From Nitrospirota bacterium (lineage in GTDB: Bacteria > JACPQY01), in NCBI GenBank assembly GCA_016180645.1, contig JACPAV010000004.1, forward strand, positions 62,001 to 126,000: 64,000 nucleotides of DNA, read 5' to 3'. The notes beneath the pieces are model-generated. The model made no database searches. It saw only the letters and a program-made list of their open reading frames with translations, and had not been told where the DNA came from. A program made the position numbers and the translations under genes. Positions 53,401 through 61,025 of this stretch are shown here, piece after piece. Position 1 is the first letter of the stretch. Every line of letters starts with the position of its first letter.

Positions 53401-53983
53401 GGACGATGTATCGCCCACGGCGGCCGCCGCCGTCGATTTCATCGCTCTCCCGGAAAATCGGTTGTTTCAGAACTATCCCAACCCATTCGATCCGAGAGCG
53501 GAGGCGACGGTGATTCCGTTCAACTTGATGGAAGAGTCGCAGGCTTCGCTTATCATTTACGATTCAACGGGTCGGCCCGTGCGCACCGTTTTTGAAGGTT
53601 CAAGCCGGCCGCTGGGTCCACAGACGGAGAAGTGGGACGGAAAAGACAGCCGAGGCCGGGCGCTCGGGAATGGGCGCTACACCGCGCTGCTGAAAACCCG
53701 CGGTTACGCGGCCTCCATCGACATCGTCCTTCTCGCCGGGGGCAAGAGCTGTTTCATCGCGACCGCCGTATTCGGATCGAGCACGGCCCCCGAGGTGGTG
53801 AGCCTGCGAAGATTCCGTGATGATATTCTGCTGACTTCCGCCATCGGTCGTCGTTTTGTTGAATTTTACTACCGAACTTCGCCGCAGATTGCGCGGTGGC
53901 TCCAGGACAAACCGGCCCTACGCTCATGCCTGCGATTCCTCCTCTCCCTTCTCTCACGTCTCCTACATGCAGCGACCGCATAG
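50414..53983 (+). CDS. Large secreted multi-domain protein with FlgD-like and CFI-box C-terminal domains
   Basis: About 1,189 residues from ATG 50414, with a signal peptide (VLFLLRGLAVMVTCLVPRLSHA). The domain order is: a 150-residue domain (HLFLDNGDGSFSSSSDSELGT), three tandem Ig-like repeats of about 105 residues (each with a VRWTVPDIQAS-like strand), a second copy of the first domain (HLYLDDGDQTFKASSDRELGT), an Ig-like domain, two Big_1/invasin-like domains (VTDVQGNSVEGVSITFTLP; IRDAFGNPVGGKTVGF), and a FlgD-like Ig domain preceded by NYPNPFDP. The C-terminal CFIATAVFGSSTAPEVVSL is the CFI-box domain, a putative surface-sorting module. The next gene, overlapping its end, encodes a PorV-like barrel. 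Confidence 0.82.
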   Translation: MMRGWVLFLLRGLAVMVTCLVPRLSHALLNTTWSKTDLTAQTYPRGKTHAVVLQIKADNPDALAQTVTSITVTRVNGADTDIATVHLFLDNGDGSFSSSSDSELGTAGAFSGSTKTFGGLSVSIPAVTGSKTFFVTYDLSTSATNGATLSAKINATGDIAQNPDGVAGTFPLSSLGTAATGGHSVNTTLSFTQTAQPSGGKARSSITAPYTVTYSDGTAVSAFSTDPTIKLRTGSTDATATLVWEAVSAPAGQWRVRWTVPDIQASATDYNFQVQASTAASNGNSGPAAAVTSSNFIIDTGISFSVTAQPGNGMAGSTISADVTATHSQGGAAATNFSTAPTVKVFKGTVETAAATWAAANAAAGQYRLQWTVPNLQASGTDYKFILSAGSGTDSGNNGPAAAVSSSTFTVDTQLTFQVAAQPVTAAAGDSAAADFTVTVSLDNSKVAQFDTAPTVKVLSGASEVATATWSTLDSTAGSYRATWSIPAGQASGSDYSFQMAANSGARSGNQGPAATVSTNKFSITNASLVWKSLPITPQKIPGGRKAMPLLTLLAHNDDVNGHEVRQIVLTSKSSSDTAVSSIHLYLDDGDQTFKASSDRELGTPGSFESGKKTFDFSTIVAPAADVVFFFTADLAAGAKTGTQLGAILDQKGHVGLEAGVAAKGTFPIGSLETAHTVDTTLTVAILQPPSATVKGSTAQMQFSVALSDGTKLAALSQNPTVEVVQGSSRVAGAVVELLDKDKSIFVARWDTAAGDPPAGEGYTLVVRSNTAKDGENVGPAEDLRSPSFSLRADTASQMGFFNGNGLLGGCVASRMPLEVRVTDVQGNSVEGVSITFTLPAGSDPSARLESGIVNTAGDGVARANLVIAEKVGRNTIQATRERLAGSPLNFSVDGTACTADAATSTIEVEPDSIGADGVTPVQVVATIRDAFGNPVGGKTVGFRSDSENDVFVTLDEQPLLTDPPDAVTTNPDGEARIGLTSFEVHRSTITSFVVEDDVSPTAAAAVDFIALPENRLFQNYPNPFDPRAEATVIPFNLMEESQASLIIYDSTGRPVRTVFEGSSRPLGPQTEKWDGKDSRGRALGNGRYTALLKTRGYAASIDIVLLAGGKSCFIATAVFGSSTAPEVVSLRRFRDDILLTSAIGRRFVEFYYRTSPQIARWLQDKPALRSCLRFLLSLLSRLLHAATA

Positions 53984-55775
53984 ACTCGCAGGGTGGACCG
54001 TTCCGATCCTCCTCGCTCTCCTCCCGCGGGTCGCCGGGGCCTTCACCACGGGCGCGCGCTTCCTCACCTTGATGGATCATCCTCGAGCCGTGGCCATGGG
54101 CCGGGCCGGTGCCGGGCTGGCCGATGACTCCAGGTTGGTCGGGCGGAACCCCGCTGCGCTCTCCGCTTCGACTCGATGGGAAGGAGGAACTTGTTTCGCT
54201 GTTCCAGCGGCCGACGCGCTGGGAGCCTGCGGTGAGGCCGCGTGGGGTCATCCCTGGTTGGGATCGTTCGGTGCGTATCTGTACGCGGAGAACGCGGGAG
54301 AATTTCCCGTGAAGGAGGACCAAGCCGCCTTGCCGAAGAGCGGCGGGGAGAATCGGGAAGTCGTTGCCGGCCGATTCGCGCGGGACATTATCCCGACGGT
54401 CAGTGTCGGAGGCACCGGAAAACTGTTCAGGCAGGAAATCTTGTCTGTTTCTTCGTTGGGTGCGGCAGTCGATCTGGGCGGCGTCTATCGTACGCCCGTG
54501 GAAAATCTCCAGGTGGGCCTGGCCGCTCTCAACGCGGGGCCGGCCTTTCGTTCAGGTTCAGCCCGCGAGCTTCCTCCGAGTGAATTCCGGATCGGCCTGG
54601 GGTACGGCCTACGCCGTCGCGATTTTCCTTTTCTCGCCGGTGATGCCGCACTCGCGGTGGATGGGGCGCTTCCGCTGGAGGGAGGATTCCGCCTCCATGC
54701 AGGTGCCGAGTACGTCCTTCTCGAACTTCCGCGCTGGATCGGGTGGGGCCCCGAACTCTCGGAGACGGCTCGCAATAACTCGGAAGCGTCGTTTCTGGAC
54801 GAATGGAGACGGATTTCTTTCGCCGCGCGGATCGGGAGCGAAATCGCAGCCGACCGGACGGTCCTCAGTTTCGGGGGGGGGGCGGGGGCCGACGGACTGT
54901 CGCTCGACTACAGTCTCAGCATCGAGCCGATCGGAAGCGCGTCCCACCGCATGTCGCTCCGCTACGAGTGGGGGGCGCCGACCCGAAAATCCGCCGCCGA
55001 CGTTCTCTACACCCTCAAGAAAGAGCGGATGCGGGAACAGAAACAGGAGATCATCCGCAAGGCCATCGACAGGACCTCCCGCAAATTCGTCCGGCAAGCC
55101 CTCGACCAGGCGGAATATCAGCTCGGTGTGGCGCGCGATCTCCAGGCGGAAACGCTCGGCTTGGATTCGTACCAGTCGGCGTCCTCGCTCGTCGAGCAGG
55201 CCAAGAGTCGGGTCAAGGAGAAGCAATACGATGACGCGTGGATTCTTGCCTCTCAGGCGCTGCTTGAGGCCCTGGATCTCAACGAAGATCTTCGGCGGGC
55301 GGCAGCGCTCAGCGAGGCGCGATCACAAATACTCGCGGAACAGAAAACCGAGGCGGAGAAGGCCGATCGGGAGGCGAAAGCAAAGGGGAGGAGAGGGCGA
55401 AGGAAGCCGCAGGCGCCTCCCAAGCTTGTTGAACCGCCCGCCACGGAGACAACCGTCCAATTGGACGAGGCGCAGGAGAAACGTCACACCGAGGCCGAGC
55501 GGTTTTACTCGAAGAAGGACTTCGAGGGCGCCGTCAAGATCTGGGAGGAAATGGCCCGCCAGATTCGTGGGTTCAAGCCGATCCTCGCGGGTCTCAGTAA
55601 GTCCTGCCGATTTCTTGGGCTGGCGGCCTATCGATCCGGAAATTACAGTGAGGCCGCGGAATGGTGGCAAAGAGGGTTGAAGCACGATCCTCTCAATCCG
55701 GAGATGAAGACGTTTCTGGCCAATGTGGAGACCAAAATTGAAACCATCCGATCCATTGAAGCCAAGACCCGGTAG
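53967..55775 (+). CDS. PorV/UPF0164-like outer-membrane barrel with C-terminal coiled coil and TPR
   Basis: About 602 residues. The signal peptide (WTVPILLALLPRVAGA) is followed by PRAVAMGRAGAGLADD and RNPAALSAS, the Gly-rich/NPA start of PorV/UPF0164-type proteins. A barrel of about 300 residues ends near RMSLRYEWGAP. A long charged coiled coil follows (about 340-470), then a Pro-rich linker and TPR-like helices (AERFYSKKDFEGAVKIWEEM, AAYRSGNYSEAAEWWQRGL). In type IX-like systems PorV shuttles cargo at the outer membrane. The ATG overlaps the stop of the large CFI-box gene, suggesting they work as a pair. TPR attached to the barrel is unusual. Confidence 0.72.
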   Translation: MQRPHRLAGWTVPILLALLPRVAGAFTTGARFLTLMDHPRAVAMGRAGAGLADDSRLVGRNPAALSASTRWEGGTCFAVPAADALGACGEAAWGHPWLGSFGAYLYAENAGEFPVKEDQAALPKSGGENREVVAGRFARDIIPTVSVGGTGKLFRQEILSVSSLGAAVDLGGVYRTPVENLQVGLAALNAGPAFRSGSARELPPSEFRIGLGYGLRRRDFPFLAGDAALAVDGALPLEGGFRLHAGAEYVLLELPRWIGWGPELSETARNNSEASFLDEWRRISFAARIGSEIAADRTVLSFGGGAGADGLSLDYSLSIEPIGSASHRMSLRYEWGAPTRKSAADVLYTLKKERMREQKQEIIRKAIDRTSRKFVRQALDQAEYQLGVARDLQAETLGLDSYQSASSLVEQAKSRVKEKQYDDAWILASQALLEALDLNEDLRRAAALSEARSQILAEQKTEAEKADREAKAKGRRGRRKPQAPPKLVEPPATETTVQLDEAQEKRHTEAERFYSKKDFEGAVKIWEEMARQIRGFKPILAGLSKSCRFLGLAAYRSGNYSEAAEWWQRGLKHDPLNPEMKTFLANVETKIETIRSIEAKTR

Positions 55776-57522
55776 CGCCGCGGAGGGGAAAGCCCCCCAC
55801 GGCGATCCCGCGCCGGGGTCGCCCGCCCGCGCCGCCGTGAATGCCGCGCCTCCCACCGTGCGCTTCGGGCTTCGCGCAAAATTCTCCCTTTTCATGGCTG
55901 GCTTCACGGCGGTCCTCGTCGGGTTGATGGCGGCCTTGGTCATGCGACATGAGTCGCGTCTGCTCGAGCGCGAACTGCGATCAAGGGCGCAACTCGTGGG
56001 GCATTACCTGGCGGAGAACAGCCGGGATGCGCTCCTCATTCCCGACGACCTGAACTTGAAGCTGGCGCTCGATTCGTTCGTGGCCTCTCTCTCCAAAGAG
56101 GAAGACGTTCTGTTCGCCAACGTCCTTAACCACCAAAACGAGATCGTGGTTCCCATGTCGGAAGAGGGCGCGGCGAAGCGGTATGTCGAACCGCCGGGGG
56201 TTCAAGCCCGAGCATCAGCGGGAGTCGCCGAGGTGGAGGTGGCGCGGTGGGGCCGCATCTACCTCGTTGCCGCACCAGTGGCGGAGGGGGGAAAAACCAT
56301 CGGCAGCGTGCGCGTCGGATTCAGCCGGGAAAAAATTCGCAAGGCTATTCGGGAATCGCTGGCCGTCCTCGGCGCCATCCTGGCCGTCCTTCTCGTGTTC
56401 GGCTTGGTCGCGGCGACTTCCCTGGGCCGTTTGCTTTCGACGCCGATCATCCGCATCTCTCAGACCTTGGAAAAAGTAGGGCGGGGCGACCTCAACGTCC
56501 GCGTATCGCAGAAAGGGCGGGATGAACTCGGTCAACTGGCCCTCACGGTCAACACCATGATCCAAGGCCTTCAGGAGAAAGAACTGATGCGCGATGCCTT
56601 CGGGAGCTACGTCGCTCACGAAGTGGCCGATGAGATACTCAAGAAGAAGAACAAGCTCCTCGGGGAGAATGTCGAAATCACGGTGCTGTTCTCCGACATC
56701 CGAAACTTCACCCCGCTGAGCGAATCCATGGACGCGCCCAGGCTGGTTGGCCTCCTCAACCGTTATTTCACTCGCATGGTAGAGGTTATCCACGCACACG
56801 GCGGGATCGTGGACAAGTTCATCGGCGACGCCATCATGGCCATCTACGGGGCGCCCCTTCCGAAGCCCGATCACGCCGAGCGCGCGGTGCAGACGGCGGT
56901 GGACATGATCGCCGCACTCAAGGAATTGAACGCTCATCTCAACGGCGATGGTCTGCCCACGCTCCGGATCGGTGTGGGCATCGCCACGGGGCCGGTGGTT
57001 GCCGGAAGCATCGGATCGCAGGATCGGATGCAGTACACCGTCATCGGCGACGACGTGATCCTCGCCTGGCGACTTCAGGATCTCACCAAGGCGCTGAAGG
57101 CTCAGATCCTCATTTCATCAAGGACGAAGGCTTTGATTTCCGCAGGCTTTGCCACGCGTCTCCACCCGGCCCAGTCGGTGAAAGGGAAAAAAGCCGCCAC
57201 TGATGTATATGAAATTCTTCCGGAGGGGGAGGGCGCGGCCGTGACTCCGACCCCTGAAGTTGAGCCCGTGATCAGTCCGGACGATTCGCCGTCTCGCACC
57301 GTTTCGGAATCGGGCGCCCGTTCCGAGTACGAAAAGGCCAAATCCCGGCTGGCGGAGTGGCAGAAACGATTGCCCAACCCCATGGCCGATCCCACTTTTG
57401 CCAAGTCTGTCGCCCTGCTGCGGGAGGCCAAGGATCTCTATTTGAGGAAGGACTACGGAGCCTGCGTGGAAGCTTCGCGGCAGGTCACGCAGAACTTTCG
57501 AGCTGATTCAGGAGCGAATTGA
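55723..57522 (+). CDS. Class III adenylate/guanylate cyclase with HAMP domain
   Basis: A 599-residue membrane protein. The first helix is near residue 50-72 (FSLFMAGFTAVLVGLMAALVM). A periplasmic sensor of about 130 residues follows, then a second helix (LAVLGAILAVLLVFGLVAAT), a HAMP domain (LLSTPIIRISQTLEKVGRGDL), and the catalytic domain with VLFSDIRNFTPLSE, FIGDAIMAIYGAP and GIATGPVVAGSIGS. The metal-binding Asp residues are present. It makes cAMP (or cGMP) in response to a signal. A C-terminal helical extension of about 90 residues resembles TPR. The start overlaps the previous gene by 53 bases; GTG 55837 is an alternative. Confidence 0.87.
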   Translation: MWRPKLKPSDPLKPRPGSAAEGKAPHGDPAPGSPARAAVNAAPPTVRFGLRAKFSLFMAGFTAVLVGLMAALVMRHESRLLERELRSRAQLVGHYLAENSRDALLIPDDLNLKLALDSFVASLSKEEDVLFANVLNHQNEIVVPMSEEGAAKRYVEPPGVQARASAGVAEVEVARWGRIYLVAAPVAEGGKTIGSVRVGFSREKIRKAIRESLAVLGAILAVLLVFGLVAATSLGRLLSTPIIRISQTLEKVGRGDLNVRVSQKGRDELGQLALTVNTMIQGLQEKELMRDAFGSYVAHEVADEILKKKNKLLGENVEITVLFSDIRNFTPLSESMDAPRLVGLLNRYFTRMVEVIHAHGGIVDKFIGDAIMAIYGAPLPKPDHAERAVQTAVDMIAALKELNAHLNGDGLPTLRIGVGIATGPVVAGSIGSQDRMQYTVIGDDVILAWRLQDLTKALKAQILISSRTKALISAGFATRLHPAQSVKGKKAATDVYEILPEGEGAAVTPTPEVEPVISPDDSPSRTVSESGARSEYEKAKSRLAEWQKRLPNPMADPTFAKSVALLREAKDLYLRKDYGACVEASRQVTQNFRADSGAN

Positions 57523-57625
57523 AGCGCGTTAAGGCGGCCGGGAGTTCGCGGTAGATGCGATCCGCGAATCGATCAACCGCTTGGCGAAGTGCCGAGCGCT
57601 GCCAGCGCAGTCGGTCAGCGGTCAT
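57485..57625 (-). CDS. 46-residue partner of the minimal nucleotidyltransferase
   Basis: A short frame on the minus strand starting at ATG 57625, which overlaps the end of the nucleotidyltransferase gene by 11 bases. It reads MTADRLRWQRSALRQAV and continues FADRIYRELPAALTRF and NSLLNQLESSA. It is helical and charged. The position is that of the HEPN-type partner in MNT/HEPN toxin-antitoxin pairs, but it is far shorter and has no RxxxxH motif. Its end overlaps the cyclase gene on the other strand by 38 bases. It may be a truncated HEPN gene or a new small partner. Confidence 0.45.
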   Translation of the reverse strand: MTADRLRWQRSALRQAVDRFADRIYRELPAALTRFNSLLNQLESSA

Positions 57626-57911
57626 TCAGCGGCCGGCCGGTGGTGAGGACGGCCTCTCGAAACGATGGGGAAACGTTCCCGAGATCGACCAAATCAACCT
57701 TCTGGAGGATCGGAAGGTCCTCCAGGTCGCCGCGGATGCCGGACAACACGGCGAGATCAATGGGGTGGTCCGCCCAAATGCCCACGTCATAGTCCGATCG
57801 GACCGTAGCCCCTCCCACTGCGCGGGATCCAAACAGAAACAGACGGTAGGGCTGCGAGGGCATCCTGTGCGCCACCACCGCGGCGATTTGGCGTTCCGGG
57901 TCCATAGTCAT
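57615..57911 (-). CDS. Minimal nucleotidyltransferase (MntA-like)
   Basis: A 98-residue protein with FGSRAVGGATVRSDYDVGIW, the GSx10DxD active site of minimal nucleotidyltransferases. In MNT/HEPN systems the MntA protein AMPylates the HEPN toxin and so neutralises it. Here the adjacent partner is a 46-residue frame that overlaps its end. The C-terminal half (DLEDLPILQKVDLVDLGNVS) is family-typical. Confidence 0.85.
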   Translation of the reverse strand: MTMDPERQIAAVVAHRMPSQPYRLFLFGSRAVGGATVRSDYDVGIWADHPIDLAVLSGIRGDLEDLPILQKVDLVDLGNVSPSFREAVLTTGRPLNDR

Positions 57912-58223
57912 TCCGGCATTGTATCACAGCTCCCACCCCGCATTCAGCGAGGTCGTCAGGCGCGTGTGACACGGTGGAAGGACTTCGGGATTCGATGCGC
58001 GGCCAGTCCGCCCGGAGGGCGGATCTGCGGATCACACGGGCATCGGCAGGGCGCCGGTGGCACCCCGCCCCGGTGGCCCGAACTCGCCCGGCGTTGCGCT
58101 TCGGCGGAGCCGATTCGGTTTCAAATCGCCAGGGTTGTCCGTTGTCTATTGACCCCCCCCCCGTTTCCACTTGATCGCTCGGCCGACGCCGTTGCGGCGT
58201 CGAGAAAAATGCAGCCTCATCGG
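57912..58223. other. Intergenic region without a recognised gene
   Basis: Just over 300 GC-rich bases between the nucleotidyltransferase and histidine kinase genes. It has a hairpin GACGCCGTTGCGGCGTC at 58185-58201 and a run of ten C at 58152-58162. Frames on both strands are Arg/Pro-rich and without motifs. Confidence 0.5.
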
Positions 58224-60122
58224 CTAGTGCACGTCCAGAGTTTCGCGGACTTTTTGGGAGAGGAGATCGAGGCTGAAGGGCTTTTGGAGAAACGCGGCGC
58301 CAGGCTCGATACCCTCCAACGAGGCTGCGCCCCGCTCGGTGTAGCCGGACATGTACAGCACGCGGATCTCCGGTCGGAGTTTCCGGATACTCACCGCCAA
58401 CTCGCGTCCGTTCATTACCGGCATGACCACATCCGTCAGCAGCAGGTGAATCCTCCCCGCCTGGCTCTCGACCAGCTTGATGGCCGATGGCCCATCCGCC
58501 GATTCCAGCACCGTGTAACCCTTCGTCCGCAACAACTGGCGGGTCAGGTCTCGAACCATTTCGTCATCCTCGACGAGCAGAATCGTCTCGTTCCCACCGG
58601 CGGCGCTCCGCTTCACTCCCGGAACTTCCGAAGGGAGGGCGTCGCCCGCGAGGGGGAGGTAGACTTTGAAGGTCGATCCCTTTCCGCGTTCGCTGTAGGC
58701 CCCGACATTCCCGCCCGCCTGCCGGACGATGCCGTACACGGTGGCCAGCCCCAGCCCGGTTCCTTCCCCCGGCGCCTTGGTCGTAAAAAACGGCTCGAAG
58801 AGATGGGCCATGACTTCCGGCGTCATCCCGAGGCCGGTATCGCTCACGGAGAGCATCACGTAGGGGCCCGGACGAGCTCCTTCATGTTCCCGCGTGTAGG
58901 CCTCATCCAGATCCACGTTCGTCGTGCCCACTTGGATTCGGCCGCCGGTCGGCATGGCGTCACGGGCGTTGACGGCGAGGTTCATGACGACCTGCTCCAA
59001 CTGACCAGGGTCGATTCGCACCTTCGCGCGATGCGCCTTGAGATCGGTGGCCAGGTCCAAATCCTCTCCGATCAGTCGTTTGAGCATTTGGGCAATGGCT
59101 TTCAGCGATTCGTTCAGGTCGACCACTTTGGGTCGGATGACCTGCTGTCGGCTGAAGGCGAGCAGTTGGCGCGTGAGGGAAGCGGCGCGGACGCCCGCCG
59201 CTCGCACCCCTTCGATATCCTTTCGGATGGGATCATCCTGACGCATCGTGCGGAGTATGATTTCGGTGTGACCCAGAATCACGGTCAGAAGATTGTTGAA
59301 ATCGTGAGCCACGCCGCCGGCCAATCGGCCCACCGCCTCCATTTTCTGGGCCTGCCGGAGCTGGGCCTCGAGACTGCCGCGCTCCGAAGTATCCATGAAC
59401 GCCACCACGGCTCCCCGCACGACCCCATCCTCCCGCATCGGAGTGCAGATGAATTCGACGGGCAGGGGGGTCCCGTCCTTTTTCCAATAGACCTCGTTCC
59501 GGCCACGTCGGGTCTGGCCCTTCCGCAGCACATTTAGGATCGGGCACTGGTCCGCCGGGTAAGGCGATCCATCGACGTGGGAGTGGTGGACCGTGGCGTG
59601 CAGGGGCCGGCCGCACAGCTCGTCCTCTTCATACCCGAGCAAGTTTGCCGCCGCAGGGTTCACCAGCGTGATGGCCCCGGTCAGGTCGATGCCCACGATC
59701 CCTTCGCCGACGGAGTCGAGTACCAGCCGGTTCTGCTTCCGGAGGGATTCGGCTTCCCGGTGCGCCTGACTTTCGGATCTTCGAGTGCGTACTTCCCTGT
59801 AGAGGTCACGCATCCAGCCGGAGCCCACGCCGACGACGATCCAGCTCACGATGGCCGGCCACGCTTCCGTGAAAACGCCGACGGCTTTCACGCCATGACT
59901 CTGGAAAAGCCAGGCATTGAGGGGGACAGCCAGTACTCCGGCCGCGAGCCCGCCTCTCCATCCGAATAGGAAAGCCGTGACGAGGATGGGGAGATTGACC
60001 AGGGCAGCCGTGGCGTCCCCCACCCTCGGATAGAAAAAGGCGAAGAGGGCCACGTACGCCCCGGCGGCAGCCACCGAGGCCGCCCATCGGCGAAGGGGGC
60101 GGGTGGGAGGACTCTCTGTCAT
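58224..60122 (-). CDS. Hybrid sensor histidine kinase (membrane, PAS, HisKA, HATPase, receiver)
   Basis: A 632-residue kinase. Residues 1-110 have about five hydrophobic segments. A PAS domain follows (VLDSVGEGIVGIDLTGAITLVNPAA), read as a usual signal sensor. The H-box is GGVAHDFNNLLTVILGH, the N-box NLAVNARDAM, and the G-boxes DTGLGM and GTGLGLATVYGI. The C-terminal receiver domain has VEDDEMVR and the phosphoacceptor in LLLTDVVMPVMNG. The NtrB-like H-box and attached receiver are typical of hybrid kinases that pass phosphate on to another protein. No partner regulator is encoded next to it. Confidence 0.92.
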   Translation of the reverse strand: MTESPPTRPLRRWAASVAAAGAYVALFAFFYPRVGDATAALVNLPILVTAFLFGWRGGLAAGVLAVPLNAWLFQSHGVKAVGVFTEAWPAIVSWIVVGVGSGWMRDLYREVRTRRSESQAHREAESLRKQNRLVLDSVGEGIVGIDLTGAITLVNPAAANLLGYEEDELCGRPLHATVHHSHVDGSPYPADQCPILNVLRKGQTRRGRNEVYWKKDGTPLPVEFICTPMREDGVVRGAVVAFMDTSERGSLEAQLRQAQKMEAVGRLAGGVAHDFNNLLTVILGHTEIILRTMRQDDPIRKDIEGVRAAGVRAASLTRQLLAFSRQQVIRPKVVDLNESLKAIAQMLKRLIGEDLDLATDLKAHRAKVRIDPGQLEQVVMNLAVNARDAMPTGGRIQVGTTNVDLDEAYTREHEGARPGPYVMLSVSDTGLGMTPEVMAHLFEPFFTTKAPGEGTGLGLATVYGIVRQAGGNVGAYSERGKGSTFKVYLPLAGDALPSEVPGVKRSAAGGNETILLVEDDEMVRDLTRQLLRTKGYTVLESADGPSAIKLVESQAGRIHLLLTDVVMPVMNGRELAVSIRKLRPEIRVLYMSGYTERGAASLEGIEPGAAFLQKPFSLDLLSQKVRETLDVH

Positions 60123-60225
60123 GTCGGACCCTTCATAACGCCAAAATCGGAAAATGCCAACAGGGAGTCACCCCAGCCATGGAGGGCGAGCGCCGAAGAT
60201 CGGCGGCACGAGCCCCATTCCTCAC

Positions 60226-60343
60226 CTATCGAGGCTAAACCTCCACAGCGGCTATCGAGGCCATGGTCCATGCCGTGCCCTCCATGGCACGGCGACATTG
60301 CATGGCCCCATACCGTCCTCGACATGGGGTTTAGCCTCGATAG
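60226..60343. repeat. MITE-like element with 16-base terminal inverted repeats
   Basis: CTATCGAGGCTAAACC at 60226-60241 and its perfect complement GGTTTAGCCTCGATAG at 60328-60343 enclose 86 bases with smaller inverted repeats (GCCGTGCC/GGCACGGC) and another TATCGAGGC. No gene is inside. It lies just before the acyltransferase start, so its right end may act as the promoter. Confidence 0.75.
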
Positions 60344-60363
60344 AATTATGGTAGAATCCGCGG

Positions 60364-61025
60364 ATGCTTGCCGCCGTTACTCGCTGGTTCCAGGAATCCC
60401 TCCTGCCGTGGCTGGGTGCCTTGTTGATTCGATCCTTGCGGCTCACGCTCCGGTTGCACATCGCCGGCGAGGAGCACGTGCGGCCCTACATGGAGCGGAA
60501 CAGGCCCATCATCATCGCCTTCTGGCACGGCCAGCTTTTGATGATGCCCTATGCCTATGCGAATCGACAGGCGTCGGTTCTGGTCAGTGAGCACCGCGAC
60601 GGGCGTCTGATCGGAAACGTCATTCGCCACTGGGGTTTCAATGTAGCGCACGGGTCCCGCACGCGGGGGGGACTCGGCGGCTTCATGTCCCTCGTCCGCT
60701 CCCTCAAACACGGCGTAACGGTTGCGATTACGCCGGACGGCCCACGCGGGCCGGCTCGTAGAGCCGACCCCGGCACGATCATGCTGGGCAAGGCCGCCGA
60801 GGTGCCCATTCTTCCCCTGGCGTTCGGTTGCTCAAAAAAAAAGTCCTCCGCACGTGGGACGGCTTCACCCTTCCCCTTCCATTCTCCCGCGCCGTGCTTC
60901 TCTGGGGCGAACCCCTAGTCGTTTCCAAGAACGCCGGGAAAGAAGATCTCGAAATCGCTCGCGGACGCCTGGAGAGGGCCCTGAACGAGCTCACGTCCAA
61001 GGCTGACTCCCTGTGCCGATCCTGA
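60364..61025 (+). pseudogene. DUF374 lysophospholipid acyltransferase-family gene with a -1 frameshift at an A9 run
   Basis: The first frame (to about 60842) gives the normal N-terminal part: RPIIIAFWHGQLLMMPY with the HG-containing acyltransferase site, VSEHRDGRLIG, and TPDGPRGPARRADPG. After the nine A at 60834-60842 the sense continues in the -1 frame as KKVLRTWDGFTLPLPFSRAVLLWGEPL and a normal C-terminus ending at 61025 (stretch shown in parts: TWDGFTLPLPFSRA, WGEPLVVSKN). In the original frame the C-terminus is nonsense ending at 60918. A sequencing error, a real mutation, slippage or phase variation could explain it. The family is linked to lipid A/Kdo gene clusters. Its stop overlaps the Kdo transferase start. 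Confidence 0.8.

Noticed and set aside
58185-58201. Rho-independent terminator after the histidine kinase gene
   Set aside because: The hairpin is clear, but on the minus strand the T-run precedes instead of follows it, so it cannot terminate that gene in the usual way.
57555-59537. Long plus-strand open frame opposite the histidine kinase
   Set aside because: It crosses several genes on the other strand and has no motif; the kinase on the minus strand is certain.
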